A stretch of 64,000 nt of DNA, taken from NCBI GenBank assembly GCA_964057225.1, contig OZ059899.1, forward strand, positions 9,362,001-9,426,000. The letters run 5' to 3'. Numbering within the stretch: the first letter of the stretch is position 1; every line of letters begins with the position of its first letter. The notes below the pieces were generated by a model, which was not told the origin of the DNA, searched no databases, and saw only the letters and a list, made by a program, of their open reading frames with translations. This stretch comes from Auanema rhodensis. Its lineage: Eukaryota; Nematoda; Chromadorea; Rhabditida; Rhabditidae. Below, in pieces: positions 19,668-33,384 of the stretch. A program made the position numbers and the translations under genes.

Positions 19668-19740
19668 GGTCGCGTGGCGCAATGGATAACGCGTCTGCCT
19701 ACGGAGCAGAAGATTATAGGTTCGAATCCTGCCGTGGTCG
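19668..19740 (+). tRNA. tRNA-Arg(ACG), T3/A49 subtype
   Basis: Class L2 unit, followed by an S unit. Confidence 0.85.
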
Positions 19741-20684
19741 TAAATTTTTTTCATTTCACTTGTCATTTACAAAAATCGAATTTATTTTCTTCAACGATTA
19801 TTTTTGCAATGTGTCATAAGAATTTCACAGTTGAACAAAACGTTTTTTAAGAAGTTTTTTTGTTGTCAACATATATATTTTGCTGGAATTCAAAAGCATT
19901 TGGGATGGAAATTAGAAAGAAAAGAACTAGTTTTTCCTACTTTAAAACAAACAATAAGAAATAAAATGAAAAAGAATGTTAGATATCCAATTTAAACTTA
20001 TACATTTACTTCGATAAAGAGCCTATTAGATTGAAATTTTATGTCTTACAGTTCTCCAACAGAACAGACTGATCCTGATTTTTCTACGATTACATAAAAC
20101 TCTCGTTTGATATGAAAAAAGGAGAGGAATAACGTTTTCAGGATATCAATGATATCGAATCTAGTGATAATGTAGAAAAATGTAATGTCAGCTCCATAGG
20201 TTTTCTCCTAATTTCTCTCATCACAATTGTCTTAGTTTTTTCTCATAAGAGTTTCTGAAATCTTAGGTGAACAAGGCCGTATAAAATTTCCTGTAATTCG
20301 AAAGCATTTGGGATGGAATTTAGAAAGAAAAGAACTAGTTTTTCCTACTTTAAAACAAACAATAAGAAATAAAATGAAAAAGATTGTTAGATATCCAATT
20401 TAAACTTATACATTTACTTCGATAAAGAGCCTATTAGTTTGAAATTTTATGTCTTACAGTTCTCCAACAGAACAGACTGATTCTGATTTCTCTATGATTA
20501 CATAAAACTCCCGTTTGATATAAAAAAAGGAGAGGAATAACGTTTCCAGGATGTCAAGGATATCGAATCTAGTGATATTGTAGAAAAATGTAATGTCAGC
20601 TCCATAGGTTTTCTCCTAATTTCTCTCATCACAATTGTCTTAGTTTTTTTTCTCATAAGAGTTTCTGAAATCTTTGTTGAACAA

Positions 20685-20757
20685 GGTCGCGTGGCGCAAT
20701 GGATAACGCGTCTGCCTACGGAGCAGAAGATTATAGGTTCGAATCCTGCCGTGGTCG
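20685..20757 (+). tRNA. tRNA-Arg(ACG), T3/A49 subtype
   Basis: Class L2 unit, followed by two S units; the last L2 unit before the L1-rich centre. Confidence 0.85.
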
Positions 20758-22112
20758 TAAATTTTTTTCATTTCACTTGTCATTTACAAAAATCGAATTT
20801 ATTTTCTTCAACGATTATTTTTGCAATGTGTCATAAGAATTTCACAGTTGAACAAAACGTTTTTTAAGAAGTTTTTTTGTTGTCAACATATATATTTTGC
20901 TGGAATTCAAAAGCATTTGGGATGGAAATTAGAAAGAAAAGAACTAGTTTTTCCTACTTTAAAACAAACAATAAGAAATAAAATGAAAAAGATTGTTAGA
21001 TATCCAATTTAAACTTATACATTTACTTCGATAAAGAGCCTATTAGATTGAAATTTTATGTCTTACAGTTCTCCAACAGAACAGACTGATCCTGATTTTT
21101 CTACGATTACATAAAACTCTCGTTTGATATAAAAAAAGGAGAGGAACAACGTTTCCAGGATGTCAAGGATATCGAATCTAGTGATATTGTAGAGAAATGT
21201 AATGTCAGCTCCATAGGTTTTCTCTTAATTTCTCTCATCACAATTGTCTTAGTTTTTTTCTCATAAGAGTTTCTGAAATCTTAGGTGAACAAGGCCGTAT
21301 ATAATTTCCTGTAATTCGAAAGCATTTGGGATGGAATTTAGAAAGAAAAGAACTAGTTTTTCCTACTTTAAAACAAACAATAAGAAATAAAATGAAAAAG
21401 ATTGTTAGATATCCAATTTAAACTTATACATTTACTTCGATAAAGAGCCTATTAGTTTGAAATTTTATGTCTTACAGTTCTCCAACAGAACAGACTGATC
21501 CTGATTTCTCTATGATTACATAAAACTCCCGTTTGATATGAAAAAAGAAAAGAAATAACGTTTCCAGGATGTCAAGGATATCGAATCTAGTGATATTGTA
21601 GAGAAATGTAATGTCAGCTCCATAGGTTTTCTCTTAATTTCTCTCATCACAATTGTCTTAGTTTTTTTCTCATAAGAGTTTCTGAAATCTTAGGTGAACA
21701 AGGCCGTATATAATTTCCTGTAATTCGAAAGCATTTGGGATGGAATTTAGAAAGAAAAGAACTAGTTTTTCCTACTTTAAAACAAACAATAAGAAATAAA
21801 ATGAAAAAGATTGTTAGATATCCAATTTAAACTTATACATTTACTTCGATAAAGAGCCTGTTAGATTGAAATTTTATGTCTTACAGTTCTCCAACAGAAC
21901 AGACTGATCCTGATTTCTCTATGATTACATAAAACTCCCGTTTGATATAAAAAAAAGAGAGGAATAACGTTTCCAGGATGTCAAGGATATCGAATCTAGT
22001 GATATTGTAGAGAAATGTAATGTCAGCTCCATAGGTTTTCTCCTAATTTCTCTCATCACAATTGTCTTAGTTTTTTTTTCTCATAAGAGTTTCTGAAATC
22101 TTAGTTTAACAA

Positions 22113-22185
22113 GGCCGCGTGGCGCAATGGATAACGCGTCTGCCTACGGAGCAGAAGATTGTAGGTTCGAATCCTGCCGTGGTCG
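22113..22185 (+). tRNA. tRNA-Arg(ACG), majority type
   Basis: First unit of the first 1,831-bp three-unit repeat. Class L1. Confidence 0.95.
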
Positions 22186-22722
22186 TAAATTTTTTTCATT
22201 TCACTTGTCATTCATAAAAATCGAATTTATTTTTTTCAATGATTTTTTTTGCAATGTGTCATAAGAATTACACAGTTGAACAAAACGTTTTTTAAGAATT
22301 TTCTTTGTTGTCAACATATATATTTTCCTGGAATTCGAAAGCATTTGGGATGGAAATTAGAAAGAAAAGAACTAGTTTTTCCTAATTTAAAACAAACAAT
22401 AAGAAATAAAATGAAAAAGATTGTTAGATATCCAATTTAAACTTATACATTTACTTCGATAAAAAGCCTATTAGTTTGAAATTTTATGTCTTACAGTTCT
22501 CCAACAGAACAGACTGATCCTGATTTTTCTACGATTACATAAAACTCTCGTTTGATATAAAAAAAGGAGAGGAATAACGTTTCCAGGATGTCAAGGATAT
22601 CGAATCTAGTGATATTGTAGAAAAATGTAATGTCAGCTCCATAGGTTTTCTCCTAATTTCTCTCATCACAATTGTTTTAGTTTTTTTTTCTCATAAGAGT
22701 TTCTGAAATCTTAGTTGAACAG

Positions 22723-22795
22723 GGCCGCGTGGCGCAATGGATAACGCGTCTGCCTACGGAGCAGAAGATTGTAGGTTCGAATCCTGCCGTGGTCG
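22723..22795 (+). tRNA. tRNA-Arg(ACG), majority type
   Basis: The base before the tRNA is G rather than A (ACAGGGCCGCG), a marker shared by several central units. Confidence 0.95.
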
Positions 22796-23333
22796 TAAAT
22801 TTTTTTCATTTCACTTGTCATTCATAAAAATCGAATTTATTTTTTTCAATGATTTTTTTTTGCAATGTGTCATAAGAATTACACAGTTGAACAAAACGTT
22901 TTTTAAGAATTTTCTTTGTTGTCAACATATATATTTTCCTGGAATTCGAAAGCATTTGGGATGGAAATTAGAAAGAAAAGAACTAGTTTTTCCTACTTTA
23001 AAACAAACAATAAGAAATAAAATGAAAAAGATTGTTAGATATCCAATTTAAACTTATACATTTACTTCGATGAAGAGCCTGTTAGTTTGAAATTTTATGT
23101 CTTACAGTTCTCCAACAGAACACACTGATCCTGATTTTTCTACGATTACATAAAACTCTCGTTTGATATAAAAAAAGGAGAGGAATAACGTTTCCAGGAT
23201 GTCAAGGATATCGAATCTAGTGATATTGTAGAAAAATGTAATGTCAGCTCCATAGGTTTTCTCCTAATTTCTCTCATCACAATTGTCTTAGTTTTTTTTT
23301 CTCATAAGAGTTTCTGAAATCTTAATTGAACAA

Positions 23334-23406
23334 GGCCGCGTGGCGCAATGGATAACGCGTCTGCCTACGGAGCAGAAGATTGTAGGTTCGAATCCTGCCG
23401 TGGTCG
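23334..23406 (+). tRNA. tRNA-Arg(ACG), majority type
   Basis: Preceded by CTTAATTGAACAA; one T/G is lost in the downstream AAAACTTTTTT tract. Confidence 0.95.
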
Positions 23407-23943
23407 TAAATTTTTTTCATTTCACCTGTCATTCATAAAAATCGAATTTATTTTTTTCAATGATTTTTTTTTGCAATGTGTCATAAGAATTACACAGTTG
23501 AACAAAACTTTTTTAAGAATTTTCTTTGTTGTCAACATATATATTTTCCTGGAATTCGAAAGCATTTGGGATGGAAATTAGAAAGAAAAGAACTAGTTTT
23601 TCCTACTTTAAAACAAACAATAAGAAATAAAATGAAAAAGATTGTTAGATATCCAATTTAAACTTATACATTTACTTCGATAAAGAGCCTGTTAGATTGA
23701 AATTTTATGTCTTACAGTTCTCCAACAGAACAGACTGATCCTGATTTCTCTATGATTACATAAAACTCCCGTTTGATATAAAAAAAAGAGAGGAATAACG
23801 TTTCCAGGATGTCAAGGATATCGAATCTAGTGATATTGTAGAGAAATGTAATGTCAGCTCCATAGGTTTTCTCCTAATTTCTCTCATCACAATTGTCTTA
23901 GTTTTTTTTTCTCATAAGAGTTTCTGAAATCTTAGTTTAACAA

Positions 23944-24016
23944 GGCCGCGTGGCGCAATGGATAACGCGTCTGCCTACGGAGCAGAAGATTGTAGGTTCG
24001 AATCCTGCCGTGGTCG
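23944..24016 (+). tRNA. tRNA-Arg(ACG), majority type
   Basis: Counterpart of the 22113 copy in the second three-unit repeat. Confidence 0.95.
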
Positions 24017-24553
24017 TAAATTTTTTTCATTTCACTTGTCATTCATAAAAATCGAATTTATTTTTTTCAATGATTTTTTTTGCAATGTGTCATAAGAATT
24101 ACACAGTTGAACAAAACGTTTTTTAAGAATTTTCTTTGTTGTCAACATATATATTTTCCTGGAATTCGAAAGCATTTGGGATGGAAATTAGAAAGAAAAG
24201 AACTAGTTTTTCCTAATTTAAAACAAACAATAAGAAATAAAATGAAAAAGATTGTTAGATATCCAATTTAAACTTATACATTTACTTCGATAAAAAGCCT
24301 ACTAGTTTGAAATTTTATGTCTTACAGTTCTCCAACAGAACAGACTGATCCTGATTTTTCTACGATTACATAAAACTCTTGTTTGATATAAAAAAAGGAG
24401 AGGAATAACGTTTCCAGGATGTCAAGGATATCGAATCTAGTGATATTGTAGAAAAATGTAATGTCAGCTCCATAGGTTTTCTCCTAATTTCTCTCATCAC
24501 AATTGTTTTAGTTTTTTTTTCTCATAAGAGTTTCTGAAATCTTAGTTGAACAG

Positions 24554-24626
24554 GGCCGCGTGGCGCAATGGATAACGCGTCTGCCTACGGAGCAGAAGAT
24601 TGTAGGTTCGAATCCTGCCGTGGTCG
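24554..24626 (+). tRNA. tRNA-Arg(ACG), majority type
   Basis: Counterpart of the 22723 copy. Confidence 0.95.
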
Positions 24627-25164
24627 TAAATTTTTTTCATTTCACTTGTCATTCATAAAAATCGAATTTATTTTTTTCAATGATTTTTTTTTGCAATGTG
24701 TCATAAGAATTACACAGTTGAACAAAACGTTTTTTAAGAATTTTCTTTGTTGTCAACATATATATTTTCCTGGAATTCGAAAGCATTTGGGATGGAAATT
24801 AGAAAGAAAAGAACTAGTTTTTCCTACTTTAAAACAAACAATAAGAAATAAAATGAAAAAGATTGTTAGATATCCAATTTAAACTTATACATTTACTTCG
24901 ATGAAGAGCCTGTTAGTTTGAAATTTTATGTCTTACAGTTCTCCAACAGAACAGACTGATCCTGATTTTTCTACGATTACATAAAACTCTCGTTTGATAT
25001 AAAAAAAGGAGAGGAATAACGTTTCCAGGATGTCAAGGATATCGAATCTAGTGATATTGTAGAAAAATGTAATGTCAGCTCCATAGGTTTTCTCCTAATT
25101 TCTCTCATCACAATTGTCTTAGTTTTTTTTTCTCATAAGAGTTTCTGAAATCTTAATTGAACAA

Positions 25165-25237
25165 GGCCGCGTGGCGCAATGGATAACGCGTCTGCCTACG
25201 GAGCAGAAGATTGTAGGTTCGAATCCTGCCGTGGTCG
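25165..25237 (+). tRNA. tRNA-Arg(ACG), majority type
   Basis: Counterpart of the 23334 copy; followed by four consecutive S units. Confidence 0.95.
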
Positions 25238-25772
25238 TAAATTTTTTTCATTTCACCTGTCATTCATAAAAATCGAATTTATTTTTTTCAATGATTTTTT
25301 TTTGCAATGTGTCATAAGAATTACACAGTTGAACAAAACTTTTTTAAGAATTTTCTTTGTTGTCAACATATATATTTTCCTGGAATTCGAAAGCATTTGG
25401 GATGGAAATTAGAAAGAAAAGAACTAGTTTTTCCTACTTTAAAACAAACAATAAGAAATAAAATGAAAAAGATTGTTAGATATTCAATTTAAACTTATAC
25501 ATTTACTTCGATAAAGAGCCTATTAGATTGAAATTTTATGTCTTACAGTTCTCCAACAGAACAGACTGATCCTGATTTTTCTACGATTACATAAAACTCT
25601 CGTTTGATATAAAAAAAGGAGAGGAACAACGTTTCCAGGATGTCAAGGATATCGACTCTAGTGATATTGTAGAAAAATGTAATGTCAGCTCCATAGGTTT
25701 TCCCCTAATTTCTCTCATCACAATTGTCTTAGTTTTTTTCTCATAAGAGTTTCTGAAATCTTAGGTGAACAA

Positions 25773-27405
25773 GGCCGTATGAAATTTCCTGTAATTCGAA
25801 AGCATTTGGGATGGAAATTAGAAAGAAAAGAACTAGTTTTTCCTACTTTGAAACAAACAATAATAAATAAAATGAAAAGATTGTTAGATATTCAATTTAA
25901 ACTTATACATTTACTTTGATAAAAAGCCTATTAGATTGAAATTTTATGTCTTACAGTTCTCCAACAGAACAGACTGATCCTGATTTCTCTACGATTACAT
26001 AAAACTCTTGTTTGATATAAAAAAAGGAGAGGAATAACGTTTCCAGGATGTCAATGATATTGAATCTAGTGATATTGTAGAAAAATGTAATGTCAGCTCC
26101 ATAGGTTTTCTCTTAATTTCTCTCATCACAATTGTCTTAGTTTTTTTCTCATAAGAGTTTCTGAAATCTTAGGTGAACAAGGCCGTATAAAATTTCCTGT
26201 AATTCGAAAGCATTTGGGATGGAAATTAGAAAGAAAAGAACTAGTTTTTCCTAATTTAAAACAAACAATAAGAAATAAAATGAAAAAGATTGTTAGATAT
26301 CCAATTTAAACTTATACATTTACTTCGATAAAGAGCCTATTAGATTGAAATTTTATGTCTTACAGTTCTCCAACAGAACAGACTGATCCTGATTTTTCTA
26401 CGATTACATAAAACTCTTGTTTGATATAAAAAAAGGAGAGGAATAACGTTTCCAGGATATCAAGGATATCGACTCTAGTGATATTGTAGAAAAATGTAAT
26501 GTCAGCTCCATAGGTTTTCCCCTAATTTCTCTCATCACAATTGTCTTAGTTTTTTTCTCATAAGTTTCTGAAATCTTAGGTGAACAAGGCCGTATGAAAT
26601 TTCCTGTAATTCGAAAGCATTTGGGATGGAAATTAGAAAGAAAAGAACTAGTTTTTCCTACTTTGAAACAAACAATAATAAATAAAATGAAAAAATTGTT
26701 AGATATCCAATTTAAACTTATACATTTACTTTGATAAAAAGCCTATTAGATTGAAATTTTATGTCTTACAGTTCTCCAACAGAACAGACTGATCCTGATT
26801 TCTCTACGATTACATAAAACTCTTGTTTGATATAAAAAAAGGAGAGGAATAACGTTTCCAGGATATCAATGATATCGAATCTAGTGATATTGTAGAAAAA
26901 TGTAATGTCAGCTCCATAGGTTTTCTCCTAATTTCTCTCATCACAATTGTCTTAGTTTTTTTCTCATAAGAGTTTCTGAAATCTTAGGTGAACAAGGCCG
27001 TATAAAATTTCCTGTAATTCGAAAGCATTTGGGATGGAAATTAGAAAGAAAAGAACTAGTTTTTCCTACTTTGAAACAAACAATAATAAATAAAATGAAA
27101 AGATTGTTAGATATTCAATTTAAACTTATACATTTACTTTGATAAAAAGCCTATTAGTTTGAAATTTTATGTCTTACAGTTCTCCAACAGAACAGACTGA
27201 TCCTGATTTTTCTACGATTACATAAAACTCTCGTTTGATATAAAAAAAGGAGAGGAATAACGTTTCCAGAATGTCAAGGATATCGAATCTAGTGATATTG
27301 TAGAAAAATGTAATGTCAGCTCCATAGGTTTTCTCCTAATTTCTCTCATCACAATTGTTTTAGTTTTTTTTTCTCATAAGAGTTTCTGAAATCTTAGTTG
27401 AACAG
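25773..27405 (+). repeat. Run of four tRNA-less S units
   Basis: Starts 25773, 26181, 26588 and 26996. The S units share private changes (AATAATAAATAAAATG, TTTACTTTGATAAAAAG), and alternate members resemble each other more than neighbours do, as expected from a two-unit duplication. No gene is present in these 1.6 kb. Confidence 0.88.
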
Positions 27406-27478
27406 GGCCGCGTGGCGCAATGGATAACGCGTCTGCCTACGGAGCAGAAGATTGTAGGTTCGAATCCTGCCGTGGTCG
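27406..27478 (+). tRNA. tRNA-Arg(ACG), majority type
   Basis: Class L1; a short deletion (AGAAATGAATG) lies in its distal spacer. Confidence 0.95.
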
Positions 27479-28015
27479 TAAATTTTTTTCATTTCACTTA
27501 TCATTCATAAAAATCGAATTTATTTTTTTCAATGATTTTTTTTTGCAATGTGTCATAAGAATTACACAGCTGAACAAAACGTTTTTTAAGAATTTTCTTT
27601 GTTGTCAACATATATATTTTCCTGGAATTCGAAAGCATTTGGGATGGAAATTAGAAAGAAAAGAACTAGTTTTTCCTAATTTAAAACAAACAATAAGAAA
27701 TGAATGAAAAAGATTGTTAGATATCCAATTTAAACTTATACATTTACTTCGATAAAAAGCCTATTAGTTTGAAATTTTATGTCTTACAGTTCTCCAACAG
27801 AACAGACTGATCCTGATTTTTCTACGATTACATAAAACTCTCGTTTGATATAAAAAAAGGAGAGGAATAACGTTTCCAGAATGTCAAGGATATCGAATCT
27901 AGTGATATTGTAGAAAAATGTAATGTCAGCTCCATAGGTTTTCTCCTAATTTCTCTCATCACAATTGTTTTAGTTTTTTTTTCTCATAAGAGTTTCTGAA
28001 ATCTTAGTTGAACAG

Positions 28016-28088
28016 GGCCGCGTGGCGCAATGGATAACGCGTCTGCCTACGGAGCAGAAGATTGTAGGTTCGAATCCTGCCGTGGTCG
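28016..28088 (+). tRNA. tRNA-Arg(ACG), majority type
   Basis: Class L1; spacer shares CACTTATCATTC and CACAGCTGAAC with the preceding unit. Confidence 0.95.
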
Positions 28089-28626
28089 TAAATTTTTTTC
28101 ATTTCACTTATCATTCATAAAAATCGAATTTATTTTTTTCAATGATTTTTTTTTGCAACGTGTCATAAGAATTACACAGCTGAACAAAACGTTTTTTAAG
28201 AATTTTCTTTGTTGTCAACATATATATTTTCCTGGAATTCGAAAGCATTTGGGATGGAAATTAGAAAGAAAAGAACTAGTTTTTCCTAATTTAAAACAAA
28301 CAATAAGAAATAAAATGAAAAAGATTGTTAGATATCCAATTTAAACTTATACATTTACTTCGATAAAAAGCCTATTAGTTTGAAATTTTATGTCTTACAG
28401 TTCTCCAACAGAACAGACTGATCCTGATTTTTCTACGATTACATAAAACTCTCGTTTGATATAAAAAAAGGAGAGGAATAACGTTTCCAGAATGTCAAGG
28501 ATATCGAATCTAGTGATATTGTAGAAAAATGTAATGTCAGCTCCATAGGTTTTCTCCTAATTTCTCTCATCACAATTGTTTTAGTTTTTTTTTCTCATAA
28601 GAGTTTCTGAAATCTTAGTTGAACAG

Positions 28627-28699
28627 GGCCGCGTGGCGCAATGGATAACGCGTCTGCCTACGGAGCAGAAGATTGTAGGTTCGAATCCTGCCGTGGTCG
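28627..28699 (+). tRNA. tRNA-Arg(ACG), majority type
   Basis: First unit of a two-unit, 1,219-bp repeat. Confidence 0.95.
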
Positions 28700-29235
28700 T
28701 AAATTTTTTTCATTTCACTTGTCATTCATAAAAATCGAATTTATTTTTTTCAATGACTTTTTTTGCAATGTGTCATAAGAATTACACAGTTGAACAAAAC
28801 GTTTTTTAAGAATTTTCTTTGTTGTCAACATATATATTTTCCTGGAATTCGAAAGCATTTGGGATGGAAATTAGAAAGAAAAGAACTAGTTTTTCCTACT
28901 TTAAAACAAACAATAAGAAATAAAATGAAAAAGATTGTTAGATATCCAATTTAAACTTATACATTTACTTCGATGAAGAGCCTGTTAGTTTGAAATTTTA
29001 TGTCTTACAGTTCTCCAACAGAACACACTGATCCTGATTTTTCTACGATTACATAAAACTCTCGTTTGATATAAAAAAGGAGAGGAATAACGTTTCCAGG
29101 ATGTCAAGGATATCGAATCTAGTGATATTGTAGAAAAATGTAATGTCAGCTCCATAGGTTTTCTCCTAATTTCTCTCATCACAATTGTTTTAGTTTTTTT
29201 TTCTCATAAGAGTTTCTGAAATCTTAGTTGAACAG

Positions 29236-29308
29236 GGCCGCGTGGCGCAATGGATAACGCGTCTGCCTACGGAGCAGAAGATTGTAGGTTCGAATCCTGC
29301 CGTGGTCG
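29236..29308 (+). tRNA. tRNA-Arg(ACG), majority type
   Basis: Class L1. Confidence 0.95.
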
Positions 29309-29845
29309 TAAATTTTTTTCATTTCACTTGTCATTCATAAAAATCGAATTTATTTTTTTCAATGATTTTTTTTTGCAATGTGTCATAAGAATTACACAGT
29401 TGAACAAAACTTTTTTAAGAATTTTCTTTGTTGTCAACATATATATTTTCCTGGAATTCGAAAGCATTTGGGATGGAAATTAGAAAGAAAAGAACTAGTT
29501 TTTCCTACTTTAAAACAAACAATAAGAAATAAAATGAAAAAGATTGTTAGATATTCAATTTAAACTTATACATTTACTTCGATAAAGAGCCTATTAGATT
29601 GAAATTTTATGTCTTACAGTTCTCCAACAGAACAGACTGATCCTGATTTTTCTACGATTACATAAAACTCTCGTTTGATATAAAAAAAGGAGAGGAACAA
29701 CGTTTCCAGGATGTCAAGGATATCGAATCTAGTGATATTGTAGAAAAATGTAATGTCAGCTCCATAGGTTTTCTCCTAATTTCTCTCATCACAATTGTTT
29801 TAGTTTTTTTTTCTCATAAGAGTTTCTGAAATCTTAGTTGAACAG

Positions 29846-29918
29846 GGCCGCGTGGCGCAATGGATAACGCGTCTGCCTACGGAGCAGAAGATTGTAGGTT
29901 CGAATCCTGCCGTGGTCG
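29846..29918 (+). tRNA. tRNA-Arg(ACG), majority type
   Basis: Class L1; counterpart of 28627. Confidence 0.95.
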
Positions 29919-30455
29919 TAAATTTTTTTCATTTCACTTGTCATTCATAAAAATCGAATTTATTTTTTTCAATGATTTTTTTTTGCAATGTGTCATAAGA
30001 ATTACACAGTTGAACAAAACGTTTTTTAAGAATTTTCTTTGTTGTCAACATATATATTTTCCTGGAATTCGAAAGCATTTGGGATGGAAATTAGAAAGAA
30101 AAGAACTAGTTTTTCCTACTTTAAAACAAACAATAAGAAATAAAATGAAAAAGATTGTTAGATATCCAATTTAAACTTATACATTTACTTCGATGAAGAG
30201 CCTGTTAGTTTGAAATTTTATGTCTTACAGTTCTCCAACAGAACACACTGATCCTGATTTTTCTACGATTACATAAAACTCTCGTTTGATATAAAAAAGG
30301 AGAGGAATAACGTTTCCAGGATGTCAAGGATATCGAATCTAGTGATATTGTAGAAAAATGTAATGTCAGCTCCATAGGTTTTCTCCTAATTTCTCTCATC
30401 ACAATTGTTTTAGTTTTTTTTTCTCATAAGAGTTTCTGAAATCTTAGTTGAACAG

Positions 30456-30528
30456 GGCCGCGTGGCGCAATGGATAACGCGTCTGCCTACGGAGCAGAAG
30501 ATTGTAGGTTCGAATCCTGCCGTGGTCG
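30456..30528 (+). tRNA. tRNA-Arg(ACG), majority type
   Basis: Class L1; counterpart of 29236. Followed by three S units (31064, 31472, 31881). Confidence 0.95.
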
Positions 30529-31063
30529 TAAATTTTTTTCATTTCACTTGTCATTCATAAAAATCGAATTTATTTTTTTCAATGATTTTTTTTTGCAATG
30601 TGTCATAAGAATTACACAGTTGAACAAAACTTTTTTAAGAATTTTCTTTGTTGTCAACATATATATTTTCCTGGAATTCGAAAGCATTTGGGATGGAAAT
30701 TAGAAAGAAAAGAACTAGTTTTTCCTACTTTAAAACAAACAATAAGAAATAAAATGAAAAAGATTGTTAGATATTCAATTTAAACTTATACATTTACTTC
30801 GATAAAGAGCCTATTAGATTGAAATTTTATGTCTTACAGTTCTCCAACAGAACAGACTGATCCTGATTTTTCTACGATTACATAAAACTCTCGTTTGATA
30901 TAAAAAAAGGAGAGGAACAACGTTTCCAGGATGTCAAGGATATCGACTCTAGTGATATTGTAGAAAAATGTAATGTCAGCTCCATAGGTTTTCCCCTAAT
31001 TTCTCTCATCACAATTGTCTTAGTTTTTTTCTCATAAGAGTTTCTGAAATCTTAGGTGAACAA

Positions 31064-32291
31064 GGCCGTATAAAATTTCCTGTAATTCGAAAGCATTTGG
31101 GATGGAATTTAGAAAGAAAAGAACTAGTTTTTCCTACTTTAAAACAAACAATAAGAAATAAAATGAAAAGATTGTTAGATATTCAATTTAAACTTATACA
31201 TTTACTTTGATAAAAAGCCTATTAGATTGAAATTTTATGTCTTACAGTTCTGCAACAGAACAGACTGATCCTGATTTCTCTACAATTACATAAAACTCTT
31301 GTTTGATATAAAAAAAGGAGAGGAATAACGTTTCCAGGATATCAATGATATCGAATCTAGTGATATTGTAGAAAAATGTAATGTCAGCTCCATAGGTTTT
31401 CTCCTAATTTCTCTCATCACAATTGTCTTAGTTTTTTTCTCATCAGAGTTTCTGAAATCTTAGGTGAACAAGGCCGTATAAAATTTCCTGTAATTCGAAA
31501 GCATTTGGGATGGAATTTAGAAAGAAAAGAACTAGTTTTTCCTACTTTAAAACAAACAATAAGAAATAAAATGAAAAAGATTGTTAGATATCCAATTTAA
31601 ACTTATACATTTACTTCGATAAAGAGCCTATTAGATTGAAATTTTATGTCTTACAGTTCTGCAACAGAACAGACTGATCCTGATTTCTCTACAATTACAT
31701 AAAACTCTTGTTTGATATAAAAAAAGGAGAGGAATAACGTTTCCAGGATGTCAAGGATATCGAATCTAGTGATATTGTAGAAAAATGTAATGTCAGCTCC
31801 ATAGGTTTTCTCCTAATTTCTCTCATCACAATTGTCTTAGTTTTTTTCTCATCAGAGTTTCTGAAATCTTAGGTGAACAAGGCCGTATAAAATTTCCTGT
31901 AATTCGAAAGCATTTGGGATGGAATTTAGAAAGAAAAGAACTAGTTTTTCCTACTTTAAAACAAACAATAAGAAATAAAATGAAAAAGATTGTTAGATAT
32001 CCAATTTAAACTTATACATTTACTTCGATGAAGAGCCTGTTAGTTTGAAATTTTATGTCTTACAGTTCTCCAACAGAACACACTGATCCTGATTTTTCTA
32101 CGATTACATAAAACTCTCGTTTGATATGAAAAAAGGAGAGGAATAACGTTTCCAGGATGTCAAGGATATCGAATCTAGTGATATTGTAGAAAAATGTAAT
32201 GTCAGCTCCATAGGTTTTCTCCTAATTTCTCTCATCACAATTGTCTTAGTTTTTTTTTCTCATAAGAGTTTCTGAAATCTTAGTTTAACAA
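31064..32291 (+). repeat. Run of three tRNA-less S units
   Basis: S units with GTATAAAATTTCCTG junctions; the last two share CTCATCAGAG and the preceding TTCTGCAACAG variant. No gene. Confidence 0.88.
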
Positions 32292-32364
32292 GGCCGCGTG
32301 GCGCAATGGATAACGCGTCTGCCTACGGAGCAGAAGATTGTAGGTTCGAATCCTGCCGTGATCG
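32292..32364 (+). tRNA. tRNA-Arg(ACG) with acceptor-stem change
   Basis: G70 to A makes a C3-A70 mismatch in the acceptor stem (CGTGATCG at the 3' end). All else is as the majority. It may be charged poorly or be a pseudogene. Confidence 0.75.
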
Positions 32365-33311
32365 TAAATTTTTTTCATTTCACTTGTCATTCATAAAAAT
32401 CGAATTTATTTTTTTCAATGATTTTTTTTTGCAATGTGTCATAAGAATTACACAGTTGAACAAAACGTTTTTTAAGAATTTTCTTTGTTGTCAACATATA
32501 TATTTTCCTGGAATTCAAAAGCATTTGGGATGGAAATTAGAAAGAAAAGAACTAGTTTTTCCTAATTTAAAACAAACAATAAGAAATAAAATGAAAAAGA
32601 TTGTTAGATATCCAATTTAAACTTATACATTTACTTCGATAAAGAGCCTATTAGATTGAAATTTTATGTCTTACAGTTCTCCAACAGAACAGACTGATCC
32701 TGATTTTTCTACGATTACATAAAACTCTCGTTTGATATAAAAAAAGGAGAGAAACAACGTTTCCAGGATGTCAAGGATATCGAATCTAGTGATATTGTAG
32801 AAAAATGTAATGTCAGCTCCATAGGTTTTCTCCTAATATCTCTCATCACAATTGTCTTAGTTTTTTTCTCATAAGAGTTTCTGAAATCTTAGGTGAACAA
32901 GGCCGTATAAAATTTCCTGTAATTCGAAAGCATTTGGGATGGAATTTAGAAAGAAAAGAACTAGTTTTTCCTACTTTAAAACAAACAATAAGAAATAAAA
33001 TGAAAAAGATTGTTAGATATCCAATTTAAACTTATACATTTACTTCGATAAAAAGCCTATTAGTTTGAAATTTTATGTCTTACAGTTCTCCAACAGAACA
33101 GACTGATCCTGATTTTTCTACGATTATATAAAACTCTCGTTTGATATAAAAAAAGGAGAGGAATAACGTTTCCAGGATGTCAAGGATATCGAATCTAGTG
33201 ATATTGTAGAAAAATGTAATGTCAGCTCCATAGGTTTTCTCCTAATTTCTCTCATCACAATTGTTTTAGTTTTTTTTTCTCATAAGAGTTTCTGAAATCT
33301 TAGTTGAACAA

Positions 33312-33384
33312 GGCCGCGTGGCGCAATGGATAACGCGTCTGCCTACGGAGCAGAAGATTGTAGGTTCGAATCCTGCCGTGGTCG
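33312..33384 (+). tRNA. tRNA-Arg(ACG), majority type
   Basis: Class L1; followed by two S units. Confidence 0.95.

Larger units (their letters stand above)
22113..25772 (+). repeat. Two copies of a 1,831-bp three-unit higher-order repeat
   Basis: tRNA starts 22113/22723/23334 recur at 23944/24554/25165, each offset by 1,831 or very nearly so. Both copies share private variants: CAGGGCCGCG before the second tRNA, CTTAATTGAACAA before the third, and AAAACTTTTTTAAG in the third spacer. This indicates a recent duplication of three units at once. Confidence 0.9.
28627..31063 (+). repeat. Two copies of a 1,219-bp two-unit higher-order repeat
   Basis: tRNA starts 28627/29236 recur at 29846/30456. 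Both second units carry the shortened GATATAAAAAAGGAG tract upstream and AAAACTTTTTTAAG downstream. Confidence 0.85.
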